Notes under the pieces: model-generated
Databases searched by the model: none
Told to the model about the DNA's origin: nothing
Seen by the model: only the letters and a program-made list of their open reading frames with translations
Shown: in pieces, positions 48,716 to 59,579 of the stretch
Layout: every line of letters begins with the position of its first letter
Position numbering within the stretch: position 1 is the first letter of the stretch
Made by a program: the position numbers and the translations under genes
Assembly: GCF_008831285.2 (NCBI RefSeq)
Contig: NC_045142.1
Location: 6,209,501 to 6,273,500, forward strand
DNA from: Nymphaea colorata
Taxonomy: Eukaryota; Streptophyta; Magnoliopsida; Nymphaeales; Nymphaeaceae
Length of the DNA: 64,000 nucleotides
Direction of reading: 5' to 3'

Positions 48716-48722
48716 TATAAAA
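48716..48722 (+). promoter_or_regulatory. TATA box of the 48,838 gene
   Basis: TATAAAA in CCGTCTATAAAACG, 122 bases before the start. An ATGACGTC motif, the core bound by bZIP factors of the TGA type, lies just upstream at about 48,691. Confidence 0.75.
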
Positions 48723-48837
48723 CGTCTCTCCGGAGGCCTCGCTTCTCATCCCCACCTCAAGCCGCTGCCCTTAGACTTCACACTTGCTCTACGCCTTCTC
48801 TTCTCAGGCCGGCCGACGACCTCTCGTGCGCAGAGCA

Positions 48838-49068
48838 ATGGAAGGATACGCCAGCCAAATTGCCGCCGCCCAGAGGAGGAATCAGATCCAGAACCCTTCC
48901 CCCAGGAGGGGCCAGGTCAAGGCCAGGATTTTCCGGTCGATCGGCCGGTCGGTTGCTGATCTGGCGACGAAGGCCACGGCCGCCGTCGGCGCCGGCTCTC
49001 CCTTGAACTCCCCGACCAGCTCCTGTCCCGCGAGCGCGTACTCCTCCGACTATAGCGTCGACTCGTGA
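48838..49068 (+). CDS. Small basic PKRGQVK-family protein, 76 residues, unknown function
   Basis: Starts MEGYASQIAAAQRR. The core here is PRRGQVKARIFRS (about residues 22-34), followed by an Ala-rich helix-like stretch and the conserved tail SPLNSPTSSCPAS, ending YSVDS. N-terminal half strongly basic, C-terminal tail Ser/Pro-rich. I recognise no named domain, signal peptide or membrane segment. The start was chosen because the ATG has the same position and MEGY context in the paralogues at 52,925 and 56,632. The coding region is GC-rich, unlike the AT-rich surroundings and unlike the array-1 copies. Leader about 90 bases after the expected transcription start. A 140-residue antisense frame over it is a shadow of high GC content. 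Confidence 0.75.
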   Translation: MEGYASQIAAAQRRNQIQNPSPRRGQVKARIFRSIGRSVADLATKATAAVGAGSPLNSPTSSCPASAYSSDYSVDS

Positions 49069-49770
49069 GACGGGCGAGCTTTCGCCCGGATTCTCTCGAT
49101 TCGGGCGGTTTTCCGACGGCGCGCCTCTTTCCGAAGCTCGAACAACTCGCTGCTTAGCACAAACCCCTTTTTGGGGGAACAGTTTATGTATATTGCTCAT
49201 CTGGGTCAGATCTGTTTTTAAAGATTTTCTTGCTCATGTGGGAACATGGAAACCGACTCTTTGGTACAGACCGACTGACTTCGTCTATTTGAAGCACAGA
49301 TGGAACACTATGAACACAAAGCACCTAGGCGCTAGTCGGGTTCAGGCATATGGAAAAAAGCAGGTCTCAGTTTGATTCCGAACAGCAGCTTTCTGGCCTC
49401 AGTTCTGAACGATGGTTTGTTAATCTCCTCTTCACCTGGAGAAGACAGCTGAGCGCCTGTTGTTCCCCTGTTCTCTTGCTATGAAAGTCTGCCAAGACCA
49501 GTTCTTCACAAGCCAGAAGGTGACATTCTTACAATCAGAAGCAACAATCGATTGGATATTTTGATTGGTTCCAAGTCAGGGTTGAAGGGGGAAGGCCTTT
49601 GCCTTGGGAGCTGGGAAGCATGTCAACTGTATTCTTCCTTGATACTGTAATAGTTTGCTGTAAATAGCCCCTGTTTCTACCTAGTGTTCGGCTTTTCTTC
49701 CCCGTTCCAAGATAGTTTGCCTTTTTTCTACTTTAATGTTTCGTTGTTAAGGAATGAATGAGACAAAGCG
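49069..49770 (+). other. 3' flank of the 48,838 gene
   Basis: The first 100 bases share AACTCGCTGCTTAGCACA with the flanks of the other two genes; later sequence differs from them. No AATAAA signal of note. Confidence 0.45.
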
Positions 49771-50490
49771 TTGGCGAAAATAATGACAATAACATGAAAT
49801 TATGCACCACATTTTAGCCAATGTTCATGGTTACTTGGCGTGTCAGAACAACTATAGATCATTCAAATTGTTAAAGATAAAAAATGAAGGCGCATGTACT
49901 GTGTGGGGAAAACGAATCAAAATTTTGGCATTAAATCTCAAAGAATTTCCTGAATGTTTGCAAAAGTTTGTGAAAATGAAGAAGCAAAAAAAAAAGGGGG
50001 GACAGGTTTATATTTCGCCAAAGTCATAAATCCTATATATTCTGTGAGAAATGCAAGCTAATTTAGTTCCCTATGAGAGAATTAATGCAAACTAATTTAG
50101 TTCTATATTAGGAACCCCATCATGATCCAGTTATGGGGTTTTTTTAACCAGGTTTTCAAACAAGATTGGTTTTTCCAAAACCAAGTTTCTTGGTGGGGTG
50201 TCATCCAAACATTCAGATCTGAAATCCAGTCTTTTCTTAGGGCGCCACATAAAAGGGATTTCAGATCAGCCTTAAACTTGAGATCCAAGGCAGCCCATGT
50301 CCTTATCGGACTCAATGAAAAAAAAAAAAAAAAAAAATCATCTGAAATCTCACTGACAAAATATCTTATTCAAGTCCAAAACTGAAAGAAAGTGACATCA
50401 GATCCGAATTTGATCGGATAAGTTTTGCGACTTTTGAGCATCAGTCATCTACACTCCGAGAAAGCTGGCAAAGGAAATGTGTATTAATAG

Positions 50491-50663
50491 CAGTAGTGGA
50501 GCTACTTGTTGGCTGGTGTGAGCACTATAAAAGAATCTCATTACAGTTTACTATGTCTCAATATCACATTAGCGTGACTCAAACATTATATGCGGTGCCC
50601 AGACCAAACTTATATAGCCAACTCAAGTGTTTCTCAGCCAAAAAAATCTGGACTCCACCACTG
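50491..50663. mobile_element. hAT-type MITE
   Basis: Ends CAGTAGTGGAGC and GACTCCACCACTG; flanks ATTAATAG and ATTGATAG (7 of 8 alike). 173 bases, no coding capacity. Confidence 0.72.
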
Positions 50664-51774
50664 ATTGATAGTGCCTCTCATTTTCCACCGATCGCACAAG
50701 AAAACCAGTACACAGTCATGCAACAGTAGTTGAGTTGTTGCTTAACATCTCTTCTTAACATGTATAGATGGAGATAGCATTGGTATAATTGATTAAGCTC
50801 ATGTTATTGTGTTGAAGACAAAGTTCATTTATTTCGCGCTGCTATTAATTGAATCTACCAACTATAATCGCCGCAATGCATGTGAACTTAATTAAACATG
50901 TTGATATAGTGGATTCATGAAGCTTTCATCATTGATTTGATGAATTTGAATATTTTGTCCAACAAGTTGGAATTGATTGAATGAGATGCTAGGCTGCACC
51001 ATCACAATCATTGATCAATTAAACCACATTTTCGTGTTTAAATTGCAAGCATCATTAATTTAGTTCGCTTCCTGATTGAATCTACTAGTAATCGCGGCAA
51101 CACATATGTTTGATGCAACATGCAACTATTTGCATGTGTTTTGTATACAACGCTAAAGAACGAAGAGCCATGAAATGCCAAAATGTTGATCCTATCAAAT
51201 CAGCATAATGGAAAGGCCAGTTGATCCTATCAAATCAGCTGTGTTGAGCACATAATCAAATTCAACCACAATAACTTTATATAACTTTAATGGAGATTGA
51301 CTCCGCATCTCTCTCTCAACCACAAGCTATATAGCTTTACAACTTTAACAGACAACGACTCTCTCTCTCTCTCTCTCTCTCTCTAGCACGCGCATGTGCG
51401 GAAAGTATCCTCAATCCATACACACATGACACATCCAAATGAATTGGAACCCCAATTATCTTTTCTTAAGATACCAAAATCACAAGGCACTCTACCATAT
51501 TTCAATGCACATTAAATATGAAAGATATTTCATACATATACATACATATATATATATACTAACATTTAAACATTGATTTTGGTTAAATAAAGTCACTATG
51601 TCATCTAACTGATGGTTGACATAAAAATAAAGAAAAAAAAGTGTAAACCAATATTAAAAGATGAAAATACTCATCACTTTTTTTTTCTTTTAACCATCTC
51701 TCATAATGAATCATGAATGCATATTATATAGCTGTGTGACTTTACACTATTCAGTTTATATATATACATATATA

Positions 51775-51885
51775 TATTAGAAAATTTTACTTATTTTATA
51801 TAAAAAATTTAAAAAATAATATTTCAGTCTACCTCAAAATTAAAAACTTTAATTTGAGCCCCGTGGCTCCACACCCCCGCTCAGT
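51775..51885. mobile_element. Truncated MITE of the same family
   Basis: Core AAAATTTTACTTATTTTATAT, ATATTTCAG and AACTTTAATT plus the end GTGGCTCC match the core of 62,388-62,559. Similar truncated cores lie at about 44,905-45,057 and 45,670-45,840. Confidence 0.6.
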
Positions 51886-52791
51886 AATAATGCTAGTATT
51901 TTTCATATTATATTAATCACTTTATGAAGTATCATATTCTATTCAAAGAATACGCATGTGGAATAAAGGGGCCGCGTCTTAAATTTTCACGTTCCAATGA
52001 TTATGTTTTAATAGAACCAAAACGTGTATTTCCTTACATTTCTTTTGAAGCTTCACGTGCAAATGATCGCCTGTACTGCAATGAACATATATTATCATTT
52101 TGCTCCATAAATAAATAAAAAATGCGCCAACAAAAAATATTTATAAGTATATAATTGGACCTTGTTTTTGTCTCCTTCTATCTTTAAAGAGTGGGTAGCT
52201 ACCGTTTGCAGGGAAACAAACTTAGAATATATGGGAATAATTTAGCTGGACAGCAGTTATATTGGAATGTCTCGGGGTGTTTTTAAATTATTTTCAATAA
52301 TTGAGTTCTTCAAGTTTCGTCTGAATACACTGAATTTTATCCTAGAGGAGAAACTTTAGTTCAAAAAATTCATGAAATCAAACAAGAAGTAGGACAAAAA
52401 TTCGGCGAAAAACAATACGTGGTACTAAATATCCCGCACTTTTAATCCCGAGTATTTGGTTCCAATTATTTAAACGCTACCTAAGATGGCGTGTCTCACA
52501 AGGCTGCCCTCGAGAACAGGCGCGTGGAGTCGGATCGGGTTGTCGAGGACATCGGGGGATGAATCCAAACCGTTGAAAGGGTCAAGGGACCCGACGGACG
52601 GACGCAGTCTTCGTGCGCAAGGTTTCACCAATAGAAAAGCCCCTCTTGCCATGGTTAATCACGGTAACGCCACTGACGGAAACCTTCACGTTTTCGGTTT
52701 TCGTCGTTTTCAGGACAGTGCTCATGGGAATCTGGCATATTCTGTTTCTTAACGGCGGCACTACTCCGACGGCCGACGGGCTCCTCCGGTC

Positions 52792-52798
52792 TATAAAT
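52792..52798 (+). promoter_or_regulatory. TATA box of the 52,925 gene
   Basis: TATAAAT in GGTCTATAAATGC, 133 bases before the start, in a GC-rich promoter with GGCGGC and CCGACGG motifs. Confidence 0.78.
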
Positions 52799-52924
52799 GC
52801 TTCTCCTGAGTTCTCGCTCCCCATCCCGTCTCCCGCAGTCGCCCTTAGACTTCACTTGCTCCACGCCTTCTCGATCTTCTCCGGCGTCCTCTAGCCAGCC
52901 GACGCTCCTCTCGTTCACGAGGCA

Positions 52925-53158
52925 ATGGAAGGATACAGCAGCCAAGTTGCCGCCGCCCAGCGGAGGAAGCAGATCGGGAACCCTCCTCCCAAGCGAGGCC
53001 AGGTCAAGGGCAGGATTTTCCGGTCGATCGGCCAGTCGGTTGCCGGTCTGGCGTCGAAGGCCGCCGCGGCCGTTGGCGGCGGCGGCTCTCCCTTGAACTC
53101 CCCGACCAGCTCCTGTCCCGCGAGCCCGTACTCCTCTGATTTTAGTGTTGATTCATGA
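52925..53158 (+). CDS. Small basic PKRGQVK-family protein, 77 residues, unknown function
   Basis: Paralogue of 48,838 and 56,632. Begins MEGYSSQVAAAQRRKQ, then PPPKRGQVKGRIFRS, an Ala/Gly-rich stretch with four consecutive Gly, and the tail SPLNSPTSSCPAS with the last residues SVDS. It differs from the 76-residue copy at about 15 positions, concentrated outside the tail. Promoter, leader and 3' flank are also duplicated, so each copy carries its own expression signals. GC-rich third positions. A 223-residue frame on the other strand (52,915-53,586) is not supported. Function not known; the charge pattern fits a small nuclear or nucleic-acid-associated protein but does not show it. Confidence 0.78.
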   Translation: MEGYSSQVAAAQRRKQIGNPPPKRGQVKGRIFRSIGQSVAGLASKAAAAVGGGGSPLNSPTSSCPASPYSSDFSVDS

Positions 53159-53331
53159 GACGGCCAGCTTCCGGCTGGAATCTCTCGGTTCTGGTGGTCT
53201 ACCCCCCTGCGAGCCTTTTTCCACAGCTCGATCAACTCGCTGCTTAGCGCAAATCTTCGTTTCTTTTTCCCCCCCCTTTTTGTTCTCAAGTCTGTAATTA
53301 CGGGTTTGGTCGGACAGAGTTGTGTACAGAA

Positions 53332-53382
53332 ATGGAGGATTTTGCTTGTGATCCATTTATACGAGCAGCTTTTAGATTGTAA
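53332..53382 (+). other. Conserved 16-codon ORF in the 3' flank
   Basis: ATGGAGGATTTTGCTTGTGATCC in an ACAGAA-ATGG context, reading MEDFACDP and ending after 16 codons. The equivalent frame of the same length is at 57,023-57,073. Probably part of the 3' UTR. Confidence 0.35.
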
Positions 53383-53684
53383 ATACGGTGTATAGAGGAG
53401 TTCTATGACTATTATGGGGTCGGGAAGTAGCGGTTCCTCACAGAAGGGTGAGAAAATGAAAGATCTTCGTGACCCTGTGCCTGTAGCTTCTCCCATGGTT
53501 CCGACTTCTGCTCGCGGTGAATGAAAGAGGGACCATGTGGTAGTGGAGGATGACTGCAGAAAAGGAGGCCCGGTAGGGATGTGCATCGCCGAGTTCCGGT
53601 GCCTCTCTTGTTTCGCTTGTAATTTTCTCTGCTAAAGCATGAGGAACTGGAATCCATCCACTTTCTGATATGAAATCAGCTTGA

Positions 53685-53690
53685 AATAAA
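53685..53690 (+). terminator. Candidate poly(A) signal for the 52,925 gene
   Basis: AATAAA just before a TTC microsatellite. At the same place in unit 3 the sequence is AGATAAA. Confidence 0.4.
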
Positions 53691-53700
53691 AATTGGTGTC

Positions 53701-53744
53701 TTCTTTCTTCTTCTTCTTCTTCTTCTTCTTCTTCTTCTTCTTCT
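53701..53744. repeat. (TTC)n microsatellite
   Basis: About 14 TTC units. The matching tract in unit 3 is at 57,365-57,391 with about 9 units. Confidence 0.95.
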
Positions 53745-53756
53745 CTCCTGGTTGCT

Positions 53757-55040
53757 GAAGTGCTTCACTGCTTCTTGTGTCTCCGTGCCTGGTGGAGAAA
53801 GAAAAGTAACAAGGCCCTCAAAGCGTGCCTCAATTGGTGCTTTCACCTAGCGACTTCGTGTACCAAATTTAGGAATGACGTCAAGTTGGAGTCAGGAAGA
53901 GATCTGCTGGAGTGCCGATCAGGTCTGGGATGCTTGCAAGGAGTTTTCTTGTCTAGGGCGTGGTACGGCAAGTCCAGCTTGGATGCACGCTAGCAAAGTT
54001 TGGGGAGAATGGGTGTGGGAAAGATGTCCACACTGCCAATTGGCGTAGAGATGGGAGAATTGGCGTGGCAGGAATGGTCAGGACGAAGATGACTGCTTGT
54101 TCCTTTGCTTTTGTCAGATGGCGGGGAGTTGTCGACTGCTGCACCGAAAACTGGGCGCCATGGAAATGCCTGAGCAGACTGGGAAGTTTGGAGCACATAC
54201 TTTGTGGGTAAGCAATTTCAGGCAGAGATGCAGAAGATTACCGGAAGTGAACTGCCGATTCCTGTCAATCTGAGGTGTTGGAACTATCAATTCAGGTACT
54301 TGATTTTGGAAAAGTGGTCAGCTACCCGTATGTTACTAATAAGTGGCTAAAAATTGCTCAAAGGACGGCTTTTCCTGTAGCAACAATGGCCGTAGTTTTA
54401 AGTTTGAGCCTAGCAACTGGCCTCTGCAGGCCTTTACTTGGAGATGAATGCGGAAAAGGCAAAAGGCACTATAAGACCATTAATGCAACTATAAGCCTGC
54501 TGCCTGCTGGTGCGTTCATCATGGAATGTAATATTAGATATGACGTTCAAAGGTCCAATTATACCTTTTTGGGCCTTTTCGCTAAGGTCTAGTGTAGAAC
54601 ACAATATGTCGACTCACTTCAATAGCTTGAGAAATTGTCAAAAGTATATTTTGATTTCAATTGTTTCAGTAGCTTGAGAAGTTGTCAAAGTATATACTGA
54701 TTTGAATTGTTTTGTGCTGGATTTTTCTTGTTCATCATTTTGATGACTTCCAATCCTTTCAAGATTCAAATCCATATGCTGTCCCTCCTGTCAAGAGATG
54801 CAACAAGACATGCAGACCCAGCTTGTTTTACTAAAGACAAGAAAGCCTCCTAGCCTAGCACCTTTATCTTTCTTTCTTTCTTTCCTTGCTTCAAGTTAAT
54901 TTGATGTCTGATCAACAAAATAAAAAAGGCAAAAAAAACATAAGCAGCTGAAAGAGAAACACTTTTTAGTTGGCAAAAACAGTTTATTTTGACGATATTG
55001 AGATTAGAACTACTGAAAAATAGTTTATTTTTTTATTATG
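53757..55040. other. Gene-free spacer between units 2 and 3
   Basis: The stretch at 54,440-54,500 (TTGGAGATGAATGC..GGCACTATAAGA) matches 57,523-57,570, so the 3' duplication extends this far with about 700 bases present here only. Open frames (53,953-54,211 both strands, 54,275-54,592) show no domain. Confidence 0.5.
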
Positions 55041-55044
55041 TTCC

Positions 55045-55130
55045 TAAGGAGATTGGCGCAATGGATGAGGTGGAGGCTGTAGATTGTTAGTCTTTGTTTC
55101 GAATTTTCAGGGTGTCAACTCTTGCTCTGT
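55045..55130 (+). mobile_element. tRNA-like SINE head (second type)
   Basis: A box TTGGCGCAATGG (55,053-55,064) and B box TGTTTCGAATTTTC (55,095-55,108) with tRNA-like spacing. It is followed directly by a 31-bp tandem duplication. Confidence 0.5.
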
Positions 55131-55190
55131 AAAAGGAAAGCTTGTGTTCTAAGTAATCGGTAAAAGGAAAGCTTGTGTTCTAAGTAATCG
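55129..55190. repeat. 31-bp tandem duplication
   Basis: Two identical units, 55,129-55,159 and 55,160-55,190, starting GTAAAAGGAAAGCTTG. Confidence 0.92.
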
Positions 55191-56486
55191 GAAGAAGACT
55201 AATGGATGTACACTGATTAGGATGTAAAAATAAAAATATTAACCGGATTCAGATCAGATATAGTTTTAAATAAAAATCCCATCCTCAATGTCTATAACAT
55301 GGTTTGGATTCAGTTTAAAAATGGATTGGATGTAAATCTAAAACTAAACTAGTGTGGATCGAAAACGAATTTGGCCTAACTTTCAGATTTTGAACTTCCA
55401 ACAAATGAATCACGCAGAAGCAAAGCGAAGCGAGTGTTTGTGTTTGGTCCGTAACTTGCATCACCACGGCTGCCAACCTTTGTCTCTTGAACTTGAGAGA
55501 CTTGAAGATCTCATCTTTGACAAGACATGAAACGATGATCTCACGTTTGGCAAGACACGCAGACGAGAGTCCACACATCAGCAATGAGATCAGCAACTTG
55601 AAAGAAGGATTCAAATGCGTTGATTTCTAAGCCATGGTTTGCATCTTTTCTGTCTTGACTTTCTGTACACGTTCACATTTTAACTGTTACTCATTATAAT
55701 TTCAAAATCAACATGTTTCTTTACTGACGAATGAGACAAGATTGGAGGGCCCTGCATGTCTCACTAAGGACAACAAATGGACACTTTCACATGCATAGAT
55801 AGATGCAGAGAGCATTGGCGTAATTGATTAAGCTTATGTTCATGTGTTTAAGTGAATATTTAGTGCGCATCGCTATTAATCGAATCTACCAATTATAATT
55901 GCAGCAATGCATGTCAAATTAATTATGGCAACACAAACTAGAAATATGTTGGTGCAACTTCCAAGAGATCCTGGATTCATGAATCTTGCACCATTCTATC
56001 AACTGGCTGTTCCAAATTCCAATTAAGTTTGAATGGTGAGGACTACAAGTTGGAATTGATTGAAGGAGATGGCTCAACTGTTAGGCTTCATGTAGCACAT
56101 GAGCTTATCCATATCTTGGTCTATTAATTAAAGAACTTTTAGAATAAAGATCTTACTTTCAATATGTAAGGCCATCTAATACACATTTGGTCTCGTTTGT
56201 TGCATCGCGTGGAAAGGAAACTCATTTGTTTGCCTTTCAAGTATTAAATTCGATGCGTGGATGTCAAATGACCAAAATACCCTTGTAAAGAAAAGGGAGG
56301 GGAAAGGAATTTGAGACCCCATAGACAAAACTGCCCATAATGAAAAATGGAGTGGTGCCCACGTTTTCCATCGTTCTTAAGTTACTGACTCTGAATAATC
56401 TCGGGAAGCCGCCGCAGTCGTCCATCTTGCGTGTTCCGTTTCTTGACGGCGGCGCAGTTGCGTCCGCCGGCGGCTCCTTCTCTCTC

Positions 56487-56493
56487 TATAAAT
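56487..56493 (+). promoter_or_regulatory. TATA box of the 56,632 gene
   Basis: TATAAAT in CTCTATAAATGCC, 145 bases before the start, same GC-rich setting as in unit 2 (GTTTCTTGACGGCGGC against GTTTCTTAACGGCGGC). Confidence 0.78.
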
Positions 56494-56631
56494 GCCTCTC
56501 CTGAGTCGTCGCTTCTCAATTATCGTCTCATCTCCCTTAAGACTTCACTCGCTCTGCTACGCCTCCTCTTCTCCCACTCTTGACTCTTGTTCGACGTCCC
56601 CTAGCCGCCCAACGGTCTCTCTTTCACAGAA

Positions 56632-56859
56632 ATGGAAGGATACGCCGGCCGAATTGCTGCTGCCCAGAGGAGGAAACAGAGCCTTAACCCTCCGGCCAAG
56701 AGGGGGCAAGTCAAGGCCAGGATTTTCCGGTTGATCGGCCAGTCGGTTGCCGGACTGGCGTCGAAGGCCGCTGCGGCCGTCGGCGGCGGCGGCTCTCCCT
56801 TGAACTCCCCGACCAGCTCCTGTCCCGCCAGCGCATACGCCTCCGATGTCGACTCATGA
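56632..56859 (+). CDS. Small basic PKRGQVK-family protein, 75 residues, unknown function
   Basis: Third array-2 paralogue. MEGYAGRIAAAQRRKQ, then PPAKRGQVKARIFRL, the Ala/Gly-rich stretch and tail SPLNSPTSSCPAS. The end is two residues shorter (SDVDS), consistent with a 6-base in-frame deletion. All length differences among the three copies are in multiples of three and no frame is broken, which argues for selection on the protein. The start sits in ACAGAAATGG, a good plant initiation context. No intron seen. Function unknown. Confidence 0.78.
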   Translation: MEGYAGRIAAAQRRKQSLNPPAKRGQVKARIFRLIGQSVAGLASKAAAAVGGGGSPLNSPTSSCPASAYASDVDS

Positions 56860-57022
56860 GACAGCGAGCTTCCGGCCGGATTGTCTTCGTTCTGGTAGTT
56901 TTCCGGCGGCGAGCCTTTTTCTAGAGCTCGATCAACTCGCTGCTCAGCACATACCTTTGTTTTTTTTCTTTTTTCCCCTTTTTGTTCTCAAGTCTGTAAT
57001 CGGACAAGAGTCGTGTACAGAA

Positions 57023-57073
57023 ATGGAGGATTTTGCTTGTGATCCACTAATACTGGCCGCTTTTGGATTCTAA
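57023..57073 (+). other. Conserved 16-codon ORF in the 3' flank (unit 3)
   Basis: Partner of 53,332-53,382. First eight codons identical, later ones differ at five residues, same length. Confidence 0.35.
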
Positions 57074-57600
57074 ATCGGTGTATAGAAAAGCTCAATGGCC
57101 ATTAGCCTCTCTGTAGTTGGAGTTGGGAAGTTGCCAATCCTCACAGAGGGGTGAAAAAAATGAAGCGTCCCGTGATACTGTGGTTTCTCTCCATGGTTCC
57201 AACTTCTGCTCGTGGTGGAAGAAAGAGGGACCAAGTGGTAGGGATGTGCATCGCCGAATTCTGGTGTTTCTCTTGTTTCCCTTGTAATTTTCTCTGCCAA
57301 AGCATGAGAAACCGGAATCCATCCACTTTCTGATATGAAATAAGCAGGAGATAAAAATTCGTGCCTTCTTCTTCTTCTTCTTCTTCTTCTCTCCCTGCGA
57401 TTGATGATGAACTGCTTCTTGTGTCTCGGGGTTCTGAAATAAGGCCCTCACCTCAAGGCGTTTTATGTATTGTTTTTAAGAGGTCATAGTTTTATGTTTT
57501 AGTCATCTAACAGAAGAAATTTGGAGATGAATGCCGGAAAGGCAAAGGCACTATAAGATCATTAATGCAACTTAGAACTTAGAATGTTGGAGCATAGATT

Positions 57601-59570
57601 ATTTAAAAGTTAAATGTGACTTTTAAAGGTTCACACATACTTTTAAATATGCATAACTTTGTGAATACAACTAGGTTTCTCGTATATATGTAACTTTCTA
57701 ACACTACCTAACGGTTGTTCAGAAAATAATTTCCGATGTCAATTGAAACCAAAGCTAACTAGATGTAATATAATGGGAATTTTTATGCTGTCGTGAGCAC
57801 CATGTCTAAAAATCTGTCATTTAAAAAGCAGGCATCACATGAGTATTAGTGATAGTTGATAAAGCAGCAACAATTCATAATGTTTTTAATAATGAATTTT
57901 TAATTTTTAGTCATCCAAGAAAATCTACCACACGTAGCATAGAATTCTCCATAATATAGTTACATAATTATTTAATTATCGAATACACATGGAGAGGCTA
58001 ATGCAAAAAAAAAAAAAAAAAAGCATTTAGTCTTCAATTAAATATTGTTTATGTACACTACCATGGAAGGTTTTTTTATTATAAATACTACAAAATTCAG
58101 GCAATCGCTTTAACAGAAACAGTAGTAAACGACATTTAAAAAGAAGAGAAGAAAAATTAAATATCTTAAAGGTTTCAAGTTCAACCATTGCTTGTATATT
58201 AAGCAAAGAAACATTTTCAAATGCACACCTAACTTTTTGATGTTGCTAAAGCACCATGATTCATACAAAAGATCCACATGGAAAATTGAACCGTTAAATC
58301 CGTCAAAATTTGCCACGTTGCCATCCAAAAATTAACAATTGGAATATTCTGAATTTCATTAACAGAATTAGGTTTTCCATGGATGAATCTCTAGCAATAT
58401 TCATAGAGAAAAATACACTTTCACAACTATTTTTAGGAATTAATGCCTTGCTATCCAAATTAATCATGCATTGATATGATTGGACACGGTTAAAGAGACT
58501 AAATAGAAACTAATTGTTGGGTGAATAAGAATATTTCATTCTACCACTCAACAAAAGGACTGAACCCCCACCTTCTTCCCATCATTTAGCGTATACCAAG
58601 CTTGTTTTTGGTTTCATGTTGACGCCCCAGGCTATGTTTTCAACTTGCATTTCTGTATCGTTCTCTCCTTTTTCGCAGTTCAGGAAGTTGATGCTTCTTT
58701 TTGGTGTGTCTGTGATGCATCGGCTATGTTTTCAACTCTTTTCGTAGTACAAAAAGTTGAAGCTCTGAGGATTCAAAATAGATACTGGTTGCTTTGCGGT
58801 CCTCACTCTGTCCGTTTAGCCTACCCCTTTAGAGATCTTACATTATGGTTGAGAATACTAATTAACTTGAAACTTATCTACATTGCGGTAGAGAGTCTGC
58901 TTTCAGACGTGTATCTTAGTTTGTTAGTGTACAAGTCCACAGGAAAATTATGTGTGGAAATAAGGCTCCATCCACCCACCTAAAAAGGTTATGGAATTGA
59001 CTTCACAAAAAGTCTAAAGTTCAATAATGAAGATGCATTTCTATTGACATATTATGGCAAGGATATGCCTAATCCCAGCTTTTTCAATAGAAACAAAAAT
59101 CTCATGTCAGTTTTTTCCACACCATTAGCTTCCTATGTTTCTTTGCCTAGATAGAACTGATGTCTCCTACAAATTGCATCCTTTTTCTCATTGCCTTTGA
59201 CAACCGAAACACTACAAGATTAGGTGATCTATGAATTTATTTTTAAGATTGAGACAGATTCAGAGAACACTGCATTCTAATGTTTTATAAATTTGTTCTA
59301 ATCTTTAGTATATATGAAACACTGTGTTAGTGTTCTTGTTGCCATGTGCTAGGGAATGGGGACCTTAAAATCCCCCCCAGTCCCCTTAAAATCCCCCCCA
59401 GTGAGAAGCATGCCTAGTTTTCACCTTGCCAACCATAAAGAATGGCCTCCAAAATGCAGGTGGGTGTCACATCATTCCCACTTTCATAAGCTCAATTGAT
59501 AACGAAGCGATCAATATTGGTGTTTATTGACCCTATCAGCCAAAGTGCAATATCGTCCCCTTGATGGCGA
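57601..59570. other. Gene-free AT-rich spacer
   Basis: A 112-codon frame at 58,645-58,983 has an internal two-fold repeat of a TTTTCAACT..GTTGA motif but no recognisable domain. A short CCTTAAAATCCCCCCCAGT duplication lies at about 59,364-59,402. Confidence 0.5.
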
Positions 59571-59579
59571 GGCTGTCAG

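Larger units (their letters stand above)
43370..49770 (+). repeat. Array-2 duplication unit 1
   Basis: Ordered blocks recur in the other units. A GAGTTGGATC..GCCGATCCAGTTGG block (43,450) recurs at 60,905. A CAATGAGATCAG block (43,828) recurs at 55,585 and 61,732. A GACAAAATTGGAGGG block (44,000) recurs at 55,735 and 61,888. A GAATCTACCAAC..GGAATTGATTGAAGGAGATGGCT block (45,410-45,590) recurs at 50,850, 55,880 and 62,940. The small gene follows at 48,838. Confidence 0.8.
49771..53756 (+). repeat. Array-2 duplication unit 2
   Basis: Starts with the AATTATGCAC..TTTTAGCCAAT block (49,797), also at 44,153 and 62,055. It contains the GAATCTACCAAC block at 50,855 and the promoter-proximal GCTGGACAGCAG..GGCTGCC block (52,236-52,505) shared with 63,800-63,880, then the gene at 52,925 and its 3' region. 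Confidence 0.8.
55320..57600 (+). repeat. Array-2 duplication unit 3
   Basis: The most compact unit. The ATGAGATCAGCAA block (55,585), GACAAGATTGGAGGG (55,735), the GAATCTACCAA block (55,881), and CCAAAATACCCTTG (56,273, also 63,357) are followed within 1 kb by the gene at 56,632 and then by the 3' blocks. Confidence 0.8.

Noticed and set aside
48778-49200. 140-codon minus-strand frame over the 48,838 gene
   Set aside because: Same reason: GC-rich antisense shadow, low-complexity Arg/Gly composition.
52486-52752. 88-codon frame upstream of the 52,925 gene
   Set aside because: Lies in the promoter region; the matching region of unit 4 has indels that break it.
52915-53586. 223-codon open frame on the minus strand over the 52,925 gene
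   Set aside because: It is antisense to a TATA-driven, conserved small gene in GC-rich DNA where stops are rare. The paralogous loci do not keep the same frame or length.
58645-58983. 112-codon frame
   Set aside because: No domain, no promoter signal and an internal repeat; not enough to call a gene.
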